64,000 bases of DNA from Ignavibacteriaceae bacterium. Lineage in GTDB: Bacteria > Bacteroidota > Ignavibacteria > Ignavibacteriales > Ignavibacteriaceae. Location: the NCBI GenBank assembly GCA_013360295.1, contig JABWCL010000011.1:1-64000 (forward strand), written 5' to 3'. Below are positions 54,183 to 63,415 of the stretch, one piece after another. Within the stretch, counting starts at the first letter, position 1. Every line of letters begins with the position of its first letter. Under the pieces are notes generated by a model. That model did not search any database. It saw only the letters and a list, made by a program, of their open reading frames with translations, and had not been told where the DNA came from. A program made the translations under genes and the position numbers.

Positions 54183-54737
54183 TTATTCTGCGTTATCACG
54201 GAAGAACCCGTCCTCTCTCAGCATCCGGAGGATTCCATTCTTCGCCCCAGGTGATAGCGGGGATATAAAATGCTGCTGGAACAGAGCTGATATTTCCTTT
54301 TTTAATTCGGGGTATTTAGCGGCAATCTTTCTAATAAAATGAAACGCGGTATATCTGATCGAAGGAGAGAGCGCTGTCTGCTCCCAAAGGCTGACGCACT
54401 TATCAAACAAAAGAGATTCCTGTCTTTCCGTCAGTTCCATCTTCATAAGTATCTTAATAATTTCCCGCTGATGCCCGTCTTTCTTGCCGTCAAGCGCCTT
54501 AATAAATTTCGCGGTATGTTTTTTCAGACGCGGATCATTTTCCTCCATACAGCTCCACAGCAGCCACGCGGCGCGCCAGGAGTAAGGCTGCTCATCAGTA
54601 ATAGCAAGTTTAACCGCTTCCTCATATTCGCCGGGCTGTTCTTTCATATAGGCGATCATTCCCTCTTTATGCATCACCGACAGAACCTCCTTTAACTGCG
54701 TCATATTTCCCGCAGAGGGATTATTCTTTTTACTCAA
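54183..54737 (-). CDS. HEAT-like helical repeat protein
   Basis: 184 residues starting at TTG 54737 (next ATG is at NMTQLK, 11 codons in). All-helical, with pairs of amphipathic helices of about 35 residues resembling HEAT/ARM repeats: YSWRAAWLLWSCMEENDPRLKKH, REIIKILMKMELTERQESLLFD, SPSIRYTAFHFIRKIAAKYPELKKEI. No catalytic motif. Family unnamed. It precedes the helicase on the same strand with a 44-base gap, so a shared unit is possible. Confidence 0.65.
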   Translation of the reverse strand: MSKKNNPSAGNMTQLKEVLSVMHKEGMIAYMKEQPGEYEEAVKLAITDEQPYSWRAAWLLWSCMEENDPRLKKHTAKFIKALDGKKDGHQREIIKILMKMELTERQESLLFDKCVSLWEQTALSPSIRYTAFHFIRKIAAKYPELKKEISALFQQHFISPLSPGAKNGILRMLREDGFFRDNAE

Positions 54738-54968
54738 TGCATCGCCAATGATTTTGTACTTACAACCATTTTGCAGAATCAGCCAGATACAGGCAGCGCT
54801 GCCGGCCTAGATATTTATTTCGATTATTTAAACAATTGCGTTTCATCATTATTTGCCATTCTGAAAGTGAGGCATTTTTAAACCTTTTTTTCGCAATCAG
54901 AATCATATAAGTTAATAATGAAAAATTACACTTTCTTTTTAAATAATTATCATTCCAAGGAGCATCTC

Positions 54969-55409
54969 GTGAAGACATTATTTTTTACATTTTTGACTTT
55001 TATACTATTGTTTACAGTTCCTGCTTCCCCGCAGGCAAAAGAGGGGGAAGCGCGTGACGGGGTATTCATCCACATTACTCACGGCAAGGAAAACGCTCAT
55101 CGTTTGCTGATGGGTTTCAGAATGGCTCTTAATATGGCTGAAGCCGGAAAAGATGTCATTATATACTGCGATATTGAAGCCGTAAAAGTCCTTACCGAAA
55201 AAGCTAAAGACATAAAACTAAAAGAATTCCTTTCGCTGCACGAAATGATAACAAAACTACACGAAATGAATATAAAAATAATGGCCTGCCCTACCTGTAT
55301 GAAAGTTGCCGGTATAAATGAAAAGCAGCTTCGCAAGGAAGTCATAGTGGCAAACCGTGATTACTTCTTCAGTTTTACTAAAGGAAGAATACTAACACTC
55401 GATTATTAA
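54969..55409 (+). CDS. Exported DsrE-family protein
   Basis: 146 residues from GTG 54969, which has AAGGAG six bases upstream; a further upstream in-frame ATG (54918) lacks this and delays the signal peptide. Signal peptide MKTLFFTFLTFILLFTVPASPQA. Mature part is a DsrE/DsrF-like alpha/beta fold: GVFIHITHGKENAHRLLMGFRMALNMAEAGKDVIIYCD and the redox or sulfur-carrying pair MACPTCMK. DsrE relatives transfer sulfur or handle sulfide; here the protein is exported. It heads a run of redox and metal genes. Confidence 0.85.
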   Translation: MKTLFFTFLTFILLFTVPASPQAKEGEARDGVFIHITHGKENAHRLLMGFRMALNMAEAGKDVIIYCDIEAVKVLTEKAKDIKLKEFLSLHEMITKLHEMNIKIMACPTCMKVAGINEKQLRKEVIVANRDYFFSFTKGRILTLDY

Positions 55410-55450
55410 GATACACTAAATATAATATCAACTAAAACACAAAGGTTAAC

Positions 55451-56164
55451 ATGGAAACAAATAAAGAAATATATGCTATGCCGCGCATCGGCGAACAAGC
55501 TCCTTCATTCACTGCCGTAACTACCCAGGGTGAAATTAATTTCCCGAAGGACTACGAAGGGAGCTGGGTTATTTTATTCAGCCACCCCGCGGACTTTACG
55601 CCTGTATGCACTTCGGAATTCATGACCTTCGCGGTTATGGAAGAACAGTTCAACAAAGCAGGCTGCAAACTCGTCGGACTCTCTGTTGACGGGCTATACA
55701 GCCACATAGCCTGGCTCCGCACCATCAAAGAGAAGATCGAATACAAAGGGATGAAGAATGTTGAAGTTACCTTCCCCCTGATTGAAGACATCACTATGGA
55801 GGTCGCGAAAAAATACGGAATGATCCAGCCGGGTGAAAGCAACACCAAAGCTGTACGGGCTGTCTTTATAATTGACCCAAAGGGAATTATCCGCACCATT
55901 ATCTATTATCCACTCAGTCTGGGCAGAAATTTTGATGAGCTGTACCGTGCTCTTATCGCGCTAAAAACAGCGGATGAGTTTAGCATTGCAACACCTGCGG
56001 ACTGGCGGCCCGGTGACGATGTTATAGTTCCCACCGCCGGATCGTGCGGAACTGCAAAAAACAGAATGGATGGCAAGGAAGAGGGAGTAGAATGCAAGGA
56101 CTGGTTCTTCTGCACCAAGAAACTTGACAAAGATACGGTCCTCAAGAAAGTAGTAACACGCTAA
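55451..56164 (+). CDS. Peroxiredoxin (Prx6-type)
   Basis: 237 residues, thiol peroxidase for hydrogen peroxide and organic peroxides. Peroxidatic Cys53 in HPADFTPVCTSEF; GLSVDGLYSHIAWLR, YPLSLGRNFDELYRALIALK. The long C-terminal domain and three extra cysteines near residues 198-218 (SCGTAK, VECKDWFFC) resemble the archaeal 2-Cys-like Prx6 forms, where a resolving cysteine sits in the C-terminal part. It follows the DsrE-like gene and ends at a clear terminator. Confidence 0.93.
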   Translation: METNKEIYAMPRIGEQAPSFTAVTTQGEINFPKDYEGSWVILFSHPADFTPVCTSEFMTFAVMEEQFNKAGCKLVGLSVDGLYSHIAWLRTIKEKIEYKGMKNVEVTFPLIEDITMEVAKKYGMIQPGESNTKAVRAVFIIDPKGIIRTIIYYPLSLGRNFDELYRALIALKTADEFSIATPADWRPGDDVIVPTAGSCGTAKNRMDGKEEGVECKDWFFCTKKLDKDTVLKKVVTR

Positions 56165-56172
56165 ATTGAAAA

Positions 56173-56209
56173 AGGCTCCCCGCCTCCCGGCTCGGAGCCT
56201 CTTCTTTTT
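56173..56209 (+). terminator. Rho-independent terminator after peroxiredoxin gene
   Basis: AGGCTCC (56173-56179), 14-base loop, GGAGCCT (56194-56200), then CTTCTTTTT. Confidence 0.85.
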
Positions 56210-56226
56210 ATAATGGGTATTATTCT

Positions 56227-56676
56227 ATGGAAACAAGAGAAAAAACTTCTGGCGATTATCACCGTGAACACGACCGCCTTCACGGCGCTCATCATTCTAA
56301 TTGCCTGTTTCTCCGCACCCCTCCGGTCAGGGAAATCTCTGATACTTTCACCAATGAAGGTTCGCTGATAACTAAGATCGTATTTAACGAGTCACACCAG
56401 GGGTATGACGGAAAGGTGCACGGAGGGTTAATTTCCGCCATTACCGATTCTGTGATGGTAAGATGCCTGATGGGGCACGGAATACTCTCTTACACCGCCG
56501 AACTTAAAATGCGGTATAAACTGCCGGTTGAGATTAACAAGGAAACAATATTTGTAACCACAATTCTATCATCTGGCAGGGACCGGCTGTATTCCCTTGA
56601 AACAAAAATATACCAGGATAACGAAATAAAAATTACCGGGAAGAGCAGATTTTACCGGTACAATGCGAAGGCTTAG
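56227..56676 (+). CDS. PaaI-type hotdog-fold thioesterase
   Basis: 149 residues. Hotdog signature VFNESHQGYDGKVHGGLISAITDSVMVRCLM (HGG with following Asp), then TAELKMRYKLPVEINKE and the expected last strands. Hydrolyses acyl-CoA thioesters; the substrate is unknown. The N-terminus contains a short His-rich stretch (HREHDRLHGAHHSN). It lies 5 bases before the ZIP transporter gene, so is co-transcribed with it. Confidence 0.85.
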   Translation: METREKTSGDYHREHDRLHGAHHSNCLFLRTPPVREISDTFTNEGSLITKIVFNESHQGYDGKVHGGLISAITDSVMVRCLMGHGILSYTAELKMRYKLPVEINKETIFVTTILSSGRDRLYSLETKIYQDNEIKITGKSRFYRYNAKA

Positions 56677-56681
56677 GCGAA

Positions 56682-57431
56682 ATGGATACTCCGTTATTAT
56701 TAATCATACTTTTTTCGGTAATATCGGCCTTTGGTTCCGTAAGCCTCGCGGGTACCGTACTGCTCATACCTCAAAAGACAAGAACGACGCTTCTCCCCTG
56801 CCTGCTAAGTTACGCGGTCGGCACTCTTCTCGGCGCGGCGTTCCTCGGTATGCTGCCGCAGGCAGTCAATTCAATCGGTACGCGACAGGCATCCGTCTAT
56901 TTTCTTATTGGAATTGTCCTCTTCTTCATCCTTGAGAAGCTGCTTCTCTGGCGGCACTGCCACGAAGAACACTGTGAATCGCACGGTGTATCGGGAAAAC
57001 TTATTCTTGTCGGCGACGCTCTGCATAATTTTATTGACGGGCTTGTAATTGCCACAGCATTTTCGTCATCCATTACTCTTGGCGTGGCGACTTCGATAGC
57101 CATAATTGGTCACGAACTGCCGCAGGAGCTTGGTGATTTCGCTGTCCTGCTCGACAGCGGTTTTTCTAAATCAAAAGCTCTTTTATTTAACCTGCTCTCA
57201 AGTTCAACAACTCTGATCGCGGGTATAGGGGGATATTATTTTCTTTACTGGATAAGCTGGGTACAGCCATACATTATGGCGCTGGCTGCCGCCAGTTTTG
57301 CCTATATAGCGATTGCAGACCTTGTCCCCGGGCTGCATTCAAGAACAGGATTGAAGAGTTTGGTAAGACAAACACTTTTAATCGGTCTGGGGATACTTAC
57401 TATTATACTAATTTCACATCATTCACATTAA
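56682..57431 (+). CDS. ZIP family divalent metal transporter
   Basis: 249 residues, eight predicted membrane helices. ZIP motifs: helix IV VGDALHNFIDGLVIATAF and helix V IGHELPQELGDFAVLL, the metal-binding His/Asp/Glu set. An inter-helix His-rich loop WRHCHEEHCESH follows helix III. Imports zinc or iron, usually down gradient. Neighbouring NifX-like protein has a His-rich loop that could bind the same metals, an inference from position. Confidence 0.93.
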   Translation: MDTPLLLIILFSVISAFGSVSLAGTVLLIPQKTRTTLLPCLLSYAVGTLLGAAFLGMLPQAVNSIGTRQASVYFLIGIVLFFILEKLLLWRHCHEEHCESHGVSGKLILVGDALHNFIDGLVIATAFSSSITLGVATSIAIIGHELPQELGDFAVLLDSGFSKSKALLFNLLSSSTTLIAGIGGYYFLYWISWVQPYIMALAAASFAYIAIADLVPGLHSRTGLKSLVRQTLLIGLGILTIILISHHSH

Positions 57432-57446
57432 ATCGGAAGGAATGTA

Positions 57447-57875
57447 ATGCCTCAGAATATATCATTCGACACTAAAAATATTAAGATTGCATTCGTCAGC
57501 GATGACGGAGAAACGATCAGCCAGCACTTCGGAAGGGCAATGTACTACGAAGTGCTTACCATTAAGGATTCAAAGGTAACCGGAAAGGAAAAGCGAGAGA
57601 AGGCCGGACACCATACTTTTCACCAGGAAGAACACGGTCACGGACATCAGCATCATCACGAATCGGGAGAACACCAGATGCATAAACATAACACGATGGT
57701 TGCTCCTATCACGGACTGTGATTATCTCGTGGCGCGAGGGATGGGGAACGGCGCTTACGCGCATTTGGCGGAAGCAAATATAAAGCCCATTATTACAAAT
57801 CAAAGAACAATAGATGAGGCTATCAACCAGATACTTAAGGGAAACCTTACGGATCATACTGAAAAGCTGCATTAG
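57447..57875 (+). CDS. NifX/NifB-C-like (dinitrogenase iron-molybdenum cofactor family) protein with His-rich insert
   Basis: 142 residues. The family fold is recognised by IKIAFVSDDGETISQHFGRAMYYEVLTI and DCDYLVARGMGNGAYAHL, NIKPIITNQRTIDEAINQIL. A region of about 30 residues between the two halves is unusually His-rich (HHTFHQEEHGHGHQHHH and HQMHKHN), likely a metal-binding loop. Members outside nitrogen fixation are of uncertain role (metal or Fe-S carriers). No nif genes are nearby. It starts 15 bases after the ZIP gene, with GGAAGGAA in front, and ends at a terminator. Confidence 0.85.
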   Translation: MPQNISFDTKNIKIAFVSDDGETISQHFGRAMYYEVLTIKDSKVTGKEKREKAGHHTFHQEEHGHGHQHHHESGEHQMHKHNTMVAPITDCDYLVARGMGNGAYAHLAEANIKPIITNQRTIDEAINQILKGNLTDHTEKLH

Positions 57876-57897
57876 AATCTTTTAGTTGAAATGAAAG

Positions 57898-57927
57898 AAC
57901 CCGCATGGGATGCTGTGCGGGTTTTTT
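57898..57927 (+). terminator. Rho-independent terminator
   Basis: AACCCGCA (57898-57905), 10-base loop, TGCGGGTT (57916-57923) with T-run. Ends the thioesterase-ZIP-NifX unit. Confidence 0.85.
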
Positions 57928-58081
57928 GTTTTCGCGAACTCAACCTCCCCCATCACTCCTTCTTTTGGAAAGAGAATGAGGGGAGGGTGCTGTAAGAATT
58001 TATCGGGATTGATAAATGCTGTAAACTAATTTGGGCGCTGTGCGGAGGGGCTTCGTCGAATGTAAGAGAATAGCATAAGAG

Positions 58082-58588
58082 TTACTTCTTTGCCGGTTCG
58101 AAGGTTAGGGAAAGGGAGTTGACACAATACCTCACACCTGTTTCTGTAGGACCGTCATCGAAAATATGTCCAAGGTGTCCGTCGCACTTTGCGCAGGTGA
58201 TCTCAATACGGATCATGCCGTGTGAGTAATCCTTCGTTTGTTTTATCTTCCCGCCTTCAATTTCACGGTCAAAACTTGGCCAGCCGCAATGCGAATCGAA
58301 TTTCATTTCGTCGGTAAATAACTCGCTGCCGCAACCGGCGCACTTGTAAATGCCCTTTTCTTTATGCATATAAAACTCTCCGGTAAAAGGGCGCTCGGTG
58401 CCTTTTTCCCTTAGGATATAATACTGCTGCGGGGTAAGTTTTTCCTTCCACTCGTTTTCAGAAAGGTTTACCTGATTCTCTTTATTCTCATTCATATTTT
58501 TATTCTCTTTCTTTATGCTTTGCGCGCATCCGCCTGTCGCGAGCGCCATAAATAAAACTGCCGTAATAGTTAATAACTGAAGTTTCAT
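58082..58588 (-). CDS. msrB: Peptide-methionine (R)-S-oxide reductase, lipoprotein
   Basis: 168 residues. Lipobox ATGGC near residue 21 suggests an extracytoplasmic lipoprotein. Zn-binding pairs CAGCGSELF and CAKCDGHLGH, GWPSFDREI, and the catalytic Cys in RYCVNSLSLTFEP. Repairs methionine-R-sulfoxide in envelope proteins. The N-terminal linker is Asn/Glu/Lys-rich. It is alone on the minus strand, convergent with the NifX unit. Confidence 0.95.
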   Translation of the reverse strand: MKLQLLTITAVLFMALATGGCAQSIKKENKNMNENKENQVNLSENEWKEKLTPQQYYILREKGTERPFTGEFYMHKEKGIYKCAGCGSELFTDEMKFDSHCGWPSFDREIEGGKIKQTKDYSHGMIRIEITCAKCDGHLGHIFDDGPTETGVRYCVNSLSLTFEPAKK

Positions 58589-59221
58589 ATTAATTTATTA
58601 GTTTAGGAATATAATTATTAACAGACTATTCTTTCAAAAAGTTCTGACATAAATTTGATTTAAAAAGCCTTATTCCGAAACAGAAATATCTTTCCCCGTG
58701 GAATGATCCTTGATAAGTACGGGTGTTCAGATAACCCGCGGCAGGAATAAAATCTGATAAGATGCGCCGCTAATCCGGCACCCCTGGTTATTCTTTATTA
58801 AAAGATTATCACGGTTTTTAACAACAGGAACAAGCTGCGTTATTTCGTTTCGAGAGGCAGGACGGATTTTTTAATCCCTTAAGGGATTTTTAATTTTTCG
58901 TTTATAATTCTTAATCCCTGAGGGATTCTTAATTTTTATTTCTTAAACTGGCGGAGCCCGTACCATAAGTAATGATTTGAAAAGATTTGTTGCGATAACC
59001 CCTCCCGGTCTCCCACTTCGATCCCTCGAGGGGCTCAGTGCACCGCCTTTGTAAAAATGGGAGGAGATTTTATTTGAAAATTCTAGCCAATCCCTGGGAG
59101 ATTTTCAATTTTCGCAGAATATTTTTTCTAACTATTTAATCCCTGAGGAATTCTTAATTCTTAATTTTTAATTCTTAATTTTTAATTCTTAATTTTTAAT
59201 TCTTAATTTTTAATTACAACT
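58589..59221. other. Repeat-rich intergenic region
   Basis: 633 bases, no credible gene. Palindromes ATCCCTTAAGGGAT and AATCCCTGAGGGATT with AT-rich repeats at 58868-58946; a CCCCTCCC/GGGAGG type sequence near 59000-59060; and a tandem 14-bp repeat at 59153-59216 ending 5 bases before the creatininase ATG. Confidence 0.7.
59153..59216. repeat. Tandem 14-bp repeat TTAATTTTTAATTC
   Basis: About four and a half head-to-tail copies of TTAATTTTTAATTC, directly before the creatininase-family gene, so that no Shine-Dalgarno sequence is present. Confidence 0.85.
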
Positions 59222-59983
59222 ATGAGACCATACATTTTAGCCGAGTGCACCTGGAACCGCCTGCAAACAGAAAAATACGATCTCGCGGTTCTCCCCTGGG
59301 GTGCTACCGAAGCGCACAATTATCATCTGCCATATTCAACGGACAATATTGAAACGGTAAATATCGCGGAAATGTCTGCCGGACAAGCCTGGGAAAAAGG
59401 CGTTAAAGTGATAGTTCTCCCGGGAATACCCTACGGTGTAAACACAGGACAGACTGACATCTACCTCACGATGAATATGAATCCCTCAACGCAGTATGCC
59501 ATACTTACTGATATCCTCGAAAATCTTTCGCGGCATGGCATTAACAGGTTCCTGATCGTGAACGGGCACGGCGGAAATGACTTTAAACAGATGCTTCGCG
59601 AACTGGGGCTTAAGTATCCTGATATGCTTCTGGCAACCTGCAACTGGTACCAGGCGGTGGATAAGTCCGGCATCTTTGATAACGACGGTGATCATGCTGA
59701 TGAGATGGAAACAAGTATAGTTATGCAGCTCGCGCCCGAACTTGTACTTCCGCTGGATGAAGCAGGCGACGGGAAGAGTAAAAAGTTCAATGTAACAGCG
59801 CTGAATGAAAAATGGGCGTGGAGCGAGCGGAAGTGGAGTAAGGTAAGCGACGATACCGGCATTGGCAATCCAAAGATGGCAACTGCCGAAAAAGGTCGGC
59901 TATATCTTACAAAAGTCATATCTAAAGTTTCCGAGTTTATGTGTGAGCTGGCAGAAGCTGATAAAGACAATTTGTATTCTTAA
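59222..59983 (+). CDS. Creatininase family metallohydrolase
   Basis: 253 residues. Family motifs: LPWGATEAHNYHLPYSTDNIET (metal ligands Glu, His, Asp), LPGIPYGVN, FLIVNGHGGNDFKQM and GDHADEMETSI. The group includes creatininase, mycofactocin protein MftE and FAPy deformylase ArfB; no marker here selects one, and no mycofactocin genes are near, so the substrate is unknown. The gene is monocistronic between repeat regions. Confidence 0.88.
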   Translation: MRPYILAECTWNRLQTEKYDLAVLPWGATEAHNYHLPYSTDNIETVNIAEMSAGQAWEKGVKVIVLPGIPYGVNTGQTDIYLTMNMNPSTQYAILTDILENLSRHGINRFLIVNGHGGNDFKQMLRELGLKYPDMLLATCNWYQAVDKSGIFDNDGDHADEMETSIVMQLAPELVLPLDEAGDGKSKKFNVTALNEKWAWSERKWSKVSDDTGIGNPKMATAEKGRLYLTKVISKVSEFMCELAEADKDNLYS

Positions 59984-60239
59984 CCCAATCTTCTTAAGAA
60001 AATATAGCGCGGAGAACGAAGATATCATTGGATTTTCGCGGATGGTAATTTTTATCCGCCCGATCCACAAATCTCCGCGATGTTTGCGGTGTGCCCGCTT
60101 ATTACCCGTTTAAACCCTTTTTGATCCTCTTTATCCGTGTTCCGATAGCTGCAGTTTACCGGGGAAGAATTTGAGCTTACATAATAGTCTCCCTTTCTTT
60201 ATATATTAGCCTTTCAATTTCTACAATTAATGACTATAA

Positions 60240-62912
60240 ATGACGACTGATACCAAACATTACTCAATAGATATTCCCTTTCAGAAATTCAAATTAAAGA
60301 ACGGCCTTACTGTTATCATACACGAGGACCACAAAGCTCCAATCGTGGCGGTGAACATCTGGTACCACGTCGGTTCGAAAAATGAAAAACCCGGAAAGAC
60401 AGGTTTCGCGCACCTTTTTGAGCATCTGATGTTCAACGGCAGTGAGAATTTTAATGATGATTATTTCCAGGCGATGGAGCGTGTGGGGGCAACAGATCTG
60501 AACGGGACCACCGGCAGTGATGTTACGAATTATTTTCAAAATGTACCTTCCTCCGCGCTTGATGTGGCGCTTTGGATGGAATCGGACAGGATGGGGCATT
60601 TGCTGGGAGCAGTCACTCAGGAGAAACTTGATGAACAGCGCGGTGTTGTTCAGAATGAAAAAAGGCAAAGTGAGAATCAGCCCTACGCTCTTAGCCAGGA
60701 GGCAATAACCGAAAACACTTTCCCGAAAGAACATCCTTATTCGTGGACGGTTATCGGAAAAATGAAAGACCTTGATGACGCAAAACTTGAAGATGTGCAC
60801 GAATGGTTCAAAACATATTACGGCGCTGCAAACGCGGTACTGGTAATTGCGGGTGATGTAGATACAAATGAGGCGCTCGGCAAGGCGGAAAGATATTTTG
60901 GAGACATTCCTTCCGGGCCGCCGGTCAAAAGGCTTTCCCGATGGGTGCCGGTGATGCAGGAACCCAAAAGAATGATCGCGCAGGACCGCGTGCCGCAGGT
61001 AAAAATAACTAAAGTATGGAACACCCCGGGACTCGGCGAGGAAGAATCGGGATACCTGGAAATGCTGGGCGAGATCCTCGGATCAGGAAAAAACTCCAGG
61101 CTGTACAAACGGCTTGTATATGAGGAGCAGGTGGTTACGAACATCTCCTCGTTCCAGTACCCAAGGGAGTTATCCGGACAGTTTTACATCACCGCGACTT
61201 TAAAGCAGGGGGAAAGCGTTGACAGGATAGAAAAAATAATTGACGAGGAATTGAGCCGGCTTCTGGTGGAAGGGCCTTCGGACAAAGAAATTGAGAGAAT
61301 TAAAGCAGAGTATTTTTCAATGGTTGCCCGGAGTGTTGAACGGATCGGCGGTTTTGGCGGCAAATCGGCCATCCTTGCCGAAAATGAAATTTATACCGGG
61401 GATCCTTCTTCATACAAAGAACACATTGAACTGATTGAAGCCTGCGGCAAGACGGAAATTATTTCCGCCGGACAAAAATGGCTAACCGAAAACTGCTTCA
61501 CTCTTGAAATTCATCCGTTCGATGAGGGGGAAACCGTTAAGTCTGATGTTGACAGAAGCCAACTCCCTGCGATTGGTGAAGTTCCTGACGCTTACTTTCC
61601 GCCTATTAATAAAACCACTTTAAGTAACGGACTGAAAGTTTACCACGTTTACCGCGAAAATGTTCCGGTCGTTAATCTTGAAATGATTATAAACGGCGGG
61701 CACTCGATCGACACACCCGGTAAAGAGGGGCTGGCAACTATGCTGATGGCGATGCTTGACGAGGGAACAAAAACCAAAAACGCGCTGGAAATAAGCGAAG
61801 CAGTTTCTCTTCTCGGCGCGGGGCTTTCCTGCAGTACTGACATAAACTTCTTTGTGGTTTTTATCAGCGCGCTGAAGTATAAACTGAAAGAGTCGCTGGA
61901 ACTGTATACCGAGATTATTCTAAATCCCGAGTTTCCCGCGAATGAACTTGACCGGCTTAAGAAGGAAAGATACGCTGCAATAGAAAGAGAAAAGGCCGCG
62001 CCGGTTTCGCTCGGACTAAGAGTATTTCCTAAATTACTGTTTGGTGAAGGGCACCCATACTCAAAACCGTTCAGCGGTTCGGGATACAGGGAGTCGGTCG
62101 AAAGTATAACCCGTGAAGATATCTCACAACTTTACAAAAAATACTTTTCACCGCTTAATTCTTCATTGATAGTTACAGGCAATATTTCACTCGATGAAAT
62201 CGTCCCGGAACTGGAGAGGCTGCTTGGAGGATGGCGCGGAGAAATGCCGGCGCTCCCTGAAATAAGAGCTGTTGAACAGCCGGAAAAACCTATTATTTAT
62301 TTGATAAACCGCGCCGGGTCCGTGCAGAGCATTATTTTCGGCGGCTCTCTTGCGCCGGCAAAAAGTATGAATGATCCCGCGATTGAGGCAATGAACCTTC
62401 TCTTAGGCGGCGCTTTCACTTCAAGAATAAATATGAACCTGCGCGAGGATAAGCACTGGTCATACGGATCCGGGTCATTTATCCGTGATGCTAAAGTACA
62501 GCGCCCTTACATTTTCTACGGAATCGTACAGGGAGATAAAACCAAAGAGGCTCTGACCGAATTATATAAAGAAATTAAAGGCTTGTCGGGTGAAAGCCCC
62601 GTCACCGAAGATGAGGCGCTTAAAGCAAAATTAAACCTGGTATATCAGCTCCCCGGTTACTGGGAAACTCTTGAGGTGGTCGGCGCTTCCGTATCCGAGA
62701 TCGTTCGGTTCAATTTACCGGAAGATTTTATTTACAAATATTCTTCAATAATAAAATTACTCTCACGCGAGGATATACAGAAGGCCGCGAGCGGCCTCCT
62801 TCAGCCTGATAAACTGATATGGGTTGTGGTCGGTGATGAAACCCAAATCCTGGAACCGCTGAAAGAGACGGGATATGAGGTCATCCCGTTGGATAAGAAC
62901 GGTGTAATATAA
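60240..62912 (+). CDS. M16 family zinc metallopeptidase, two-domain
   Basis: 890 residues: an active N-terminal half with the inverted zinc motif HLFEH (His58, Glu61, His62) and distal Glu near 139 (DEQRGVVQNEKRQ), and an inactive C-terminal half lacking HxxEH but with RxxxxY-like features (WSYGSGSFIRD). Together they form the peptidase chamber typical of pitrilysin-like/PqqL-type enzymes. It has no signal peptide, whereas many Bacteroidota M16 proteins are periplasmic, so it is predicted cytosolic or its true N-terminus is missed. No Shine-Dalgarno sequence. Degrades peptides. Confidence 0.93.
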   Translation: MTTDTKHYSIDIPFQKFKLKNGLTVIIHEDHKAPIVAVNIWYHVGSKNEKPGKTGFAHLFEHLMFNGSENFNDDYFQAMERVGATDLNGTTGSDVTNYFQNVPSSALDVALWMESDRMGHLLGAVTQEKLDEQRGVVQNEKRQSENQPYALSQEAITENTFPKEHPYSWTVIGKMKDLDDAKLEDVHEWFKTYYGAANAVLVIAGDVDTNEALGKAERYFGDIPSGPPVKRLSRWVPVMQEPKRMIAQDRVPQVKITKVWNTPGLGEEESGYLEMLGEILGSGKNSRLYKRLVYEEQVVTNISSFQYPRELSGQFYITATLKQGESVDRIEKIIDEELSRLLVEGPSDKEIERIKAEYFSMVARSVERIGGFGGKSAILAENEIYTGDPSSYKEHIELIEACGKTEIISAGQKWLTENCFTLEIHPFDEGETVKSDVDRSQLPAIGEVPDAYFPPINKTTLSNGLKVYHVYRENVPVVNLEMIINGGHSIDTPGKEGLATMLMAMLDEGTKTKNALEISEAVSLLGAGLSCSTDINFFVVFISALKYKLKESLELYTEIILNPEFPANELDRLKKERYAAIEREKAAPVSLGLRVFPKLLFGEGHPYSKPFSGSGYRESVESITREDISQLYKKYFSPLNSSLIVTGNISLDEIVPELERLLGGWRGEMPALPEIRAVEQPEKPIIYLINRAGSVQSIIFGGSLAPAKSMNDPAIEAMNLLLGGAFTSRINMNLREDKHWSYGSGSFIRDAKVQRPYIFYGIVQGDKTKEALTELYKEIKGLSGESPVTEDEALKAKLNLVYQLPGYWETLEVVGASVSEIVRFNLPEDFIYKYSSIIKLLSREDIQKAASGLLQPDKLIWVVVGDETQILEPLKETGYEVIPLDKNGVI

Positions 62913-63415
62913 AAATTTGTAATAATTTTTTCGCGAATCCATTCACACGCCACTCAATTGTTAAGCGGGGTTTCAAATGACTTTGAAAGACCAAGAGATA
63001 AAACCTGGTTGTTTCGTTGGGATGGAACACAGATTACACTGATGGAACGGATGACCACAGATTAACAAGTGCAGGGGAGCAGACCTGCTTGTCCCGACGG
63101 AGTCTTTGAAAAAGATTGAAAAGTGATTGGATGGTCTGAAAATATATTAAGTGCCTTTGTAGTCGGCAATTATTAATTTACACATCCTTCAGACCCCAGA
63201 TTGAGCCCTCGCAAATTAGTTTATCCGTCAATTTGCTATAAAAAATTATGTGTCTGCCGGTAAGATAAGTTGTTGAACTCAAAACCTTTTCTCCCGACAA
63301 CCCCACACATAGATACCCTTGTCCCAATGCACCAGGATCAGTGCCACGCTTTTGATAAAAAGGGAAACAGAAGCTCTGTTTTAACTCTTAACTCATAACT
63401 TTTAACTCTCACAGA
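62913..63415. other. Intergenic region with dispersed repeats
   Basis: 503 bases between convergent genes. 63030-63070 carries 'ACACAGATTACACTGATGG..' resembling 50.95 kb; TTAACTCTTAACTCATAACTTTTAAC at 63378-63410 is the GTTAAGAGTT repeat family; no gene or clear terminator was seen. Confidence 0.6.

Noticed and set aside
54760-54978. 72-codon minus-strand frame in the gap before the DsrE-like gene
   Set aside because: Overlaps the DsrE promoter and signal-peptide coding region; TTG-type low-quality start and odd composition.
57447-57875. Evidence of nitrogen fixation
   Set aside because: nifJ and a NifX-like protein are both widespread outside nitrogen fixers; no nifHDK, nifE/N or nifB is present here.
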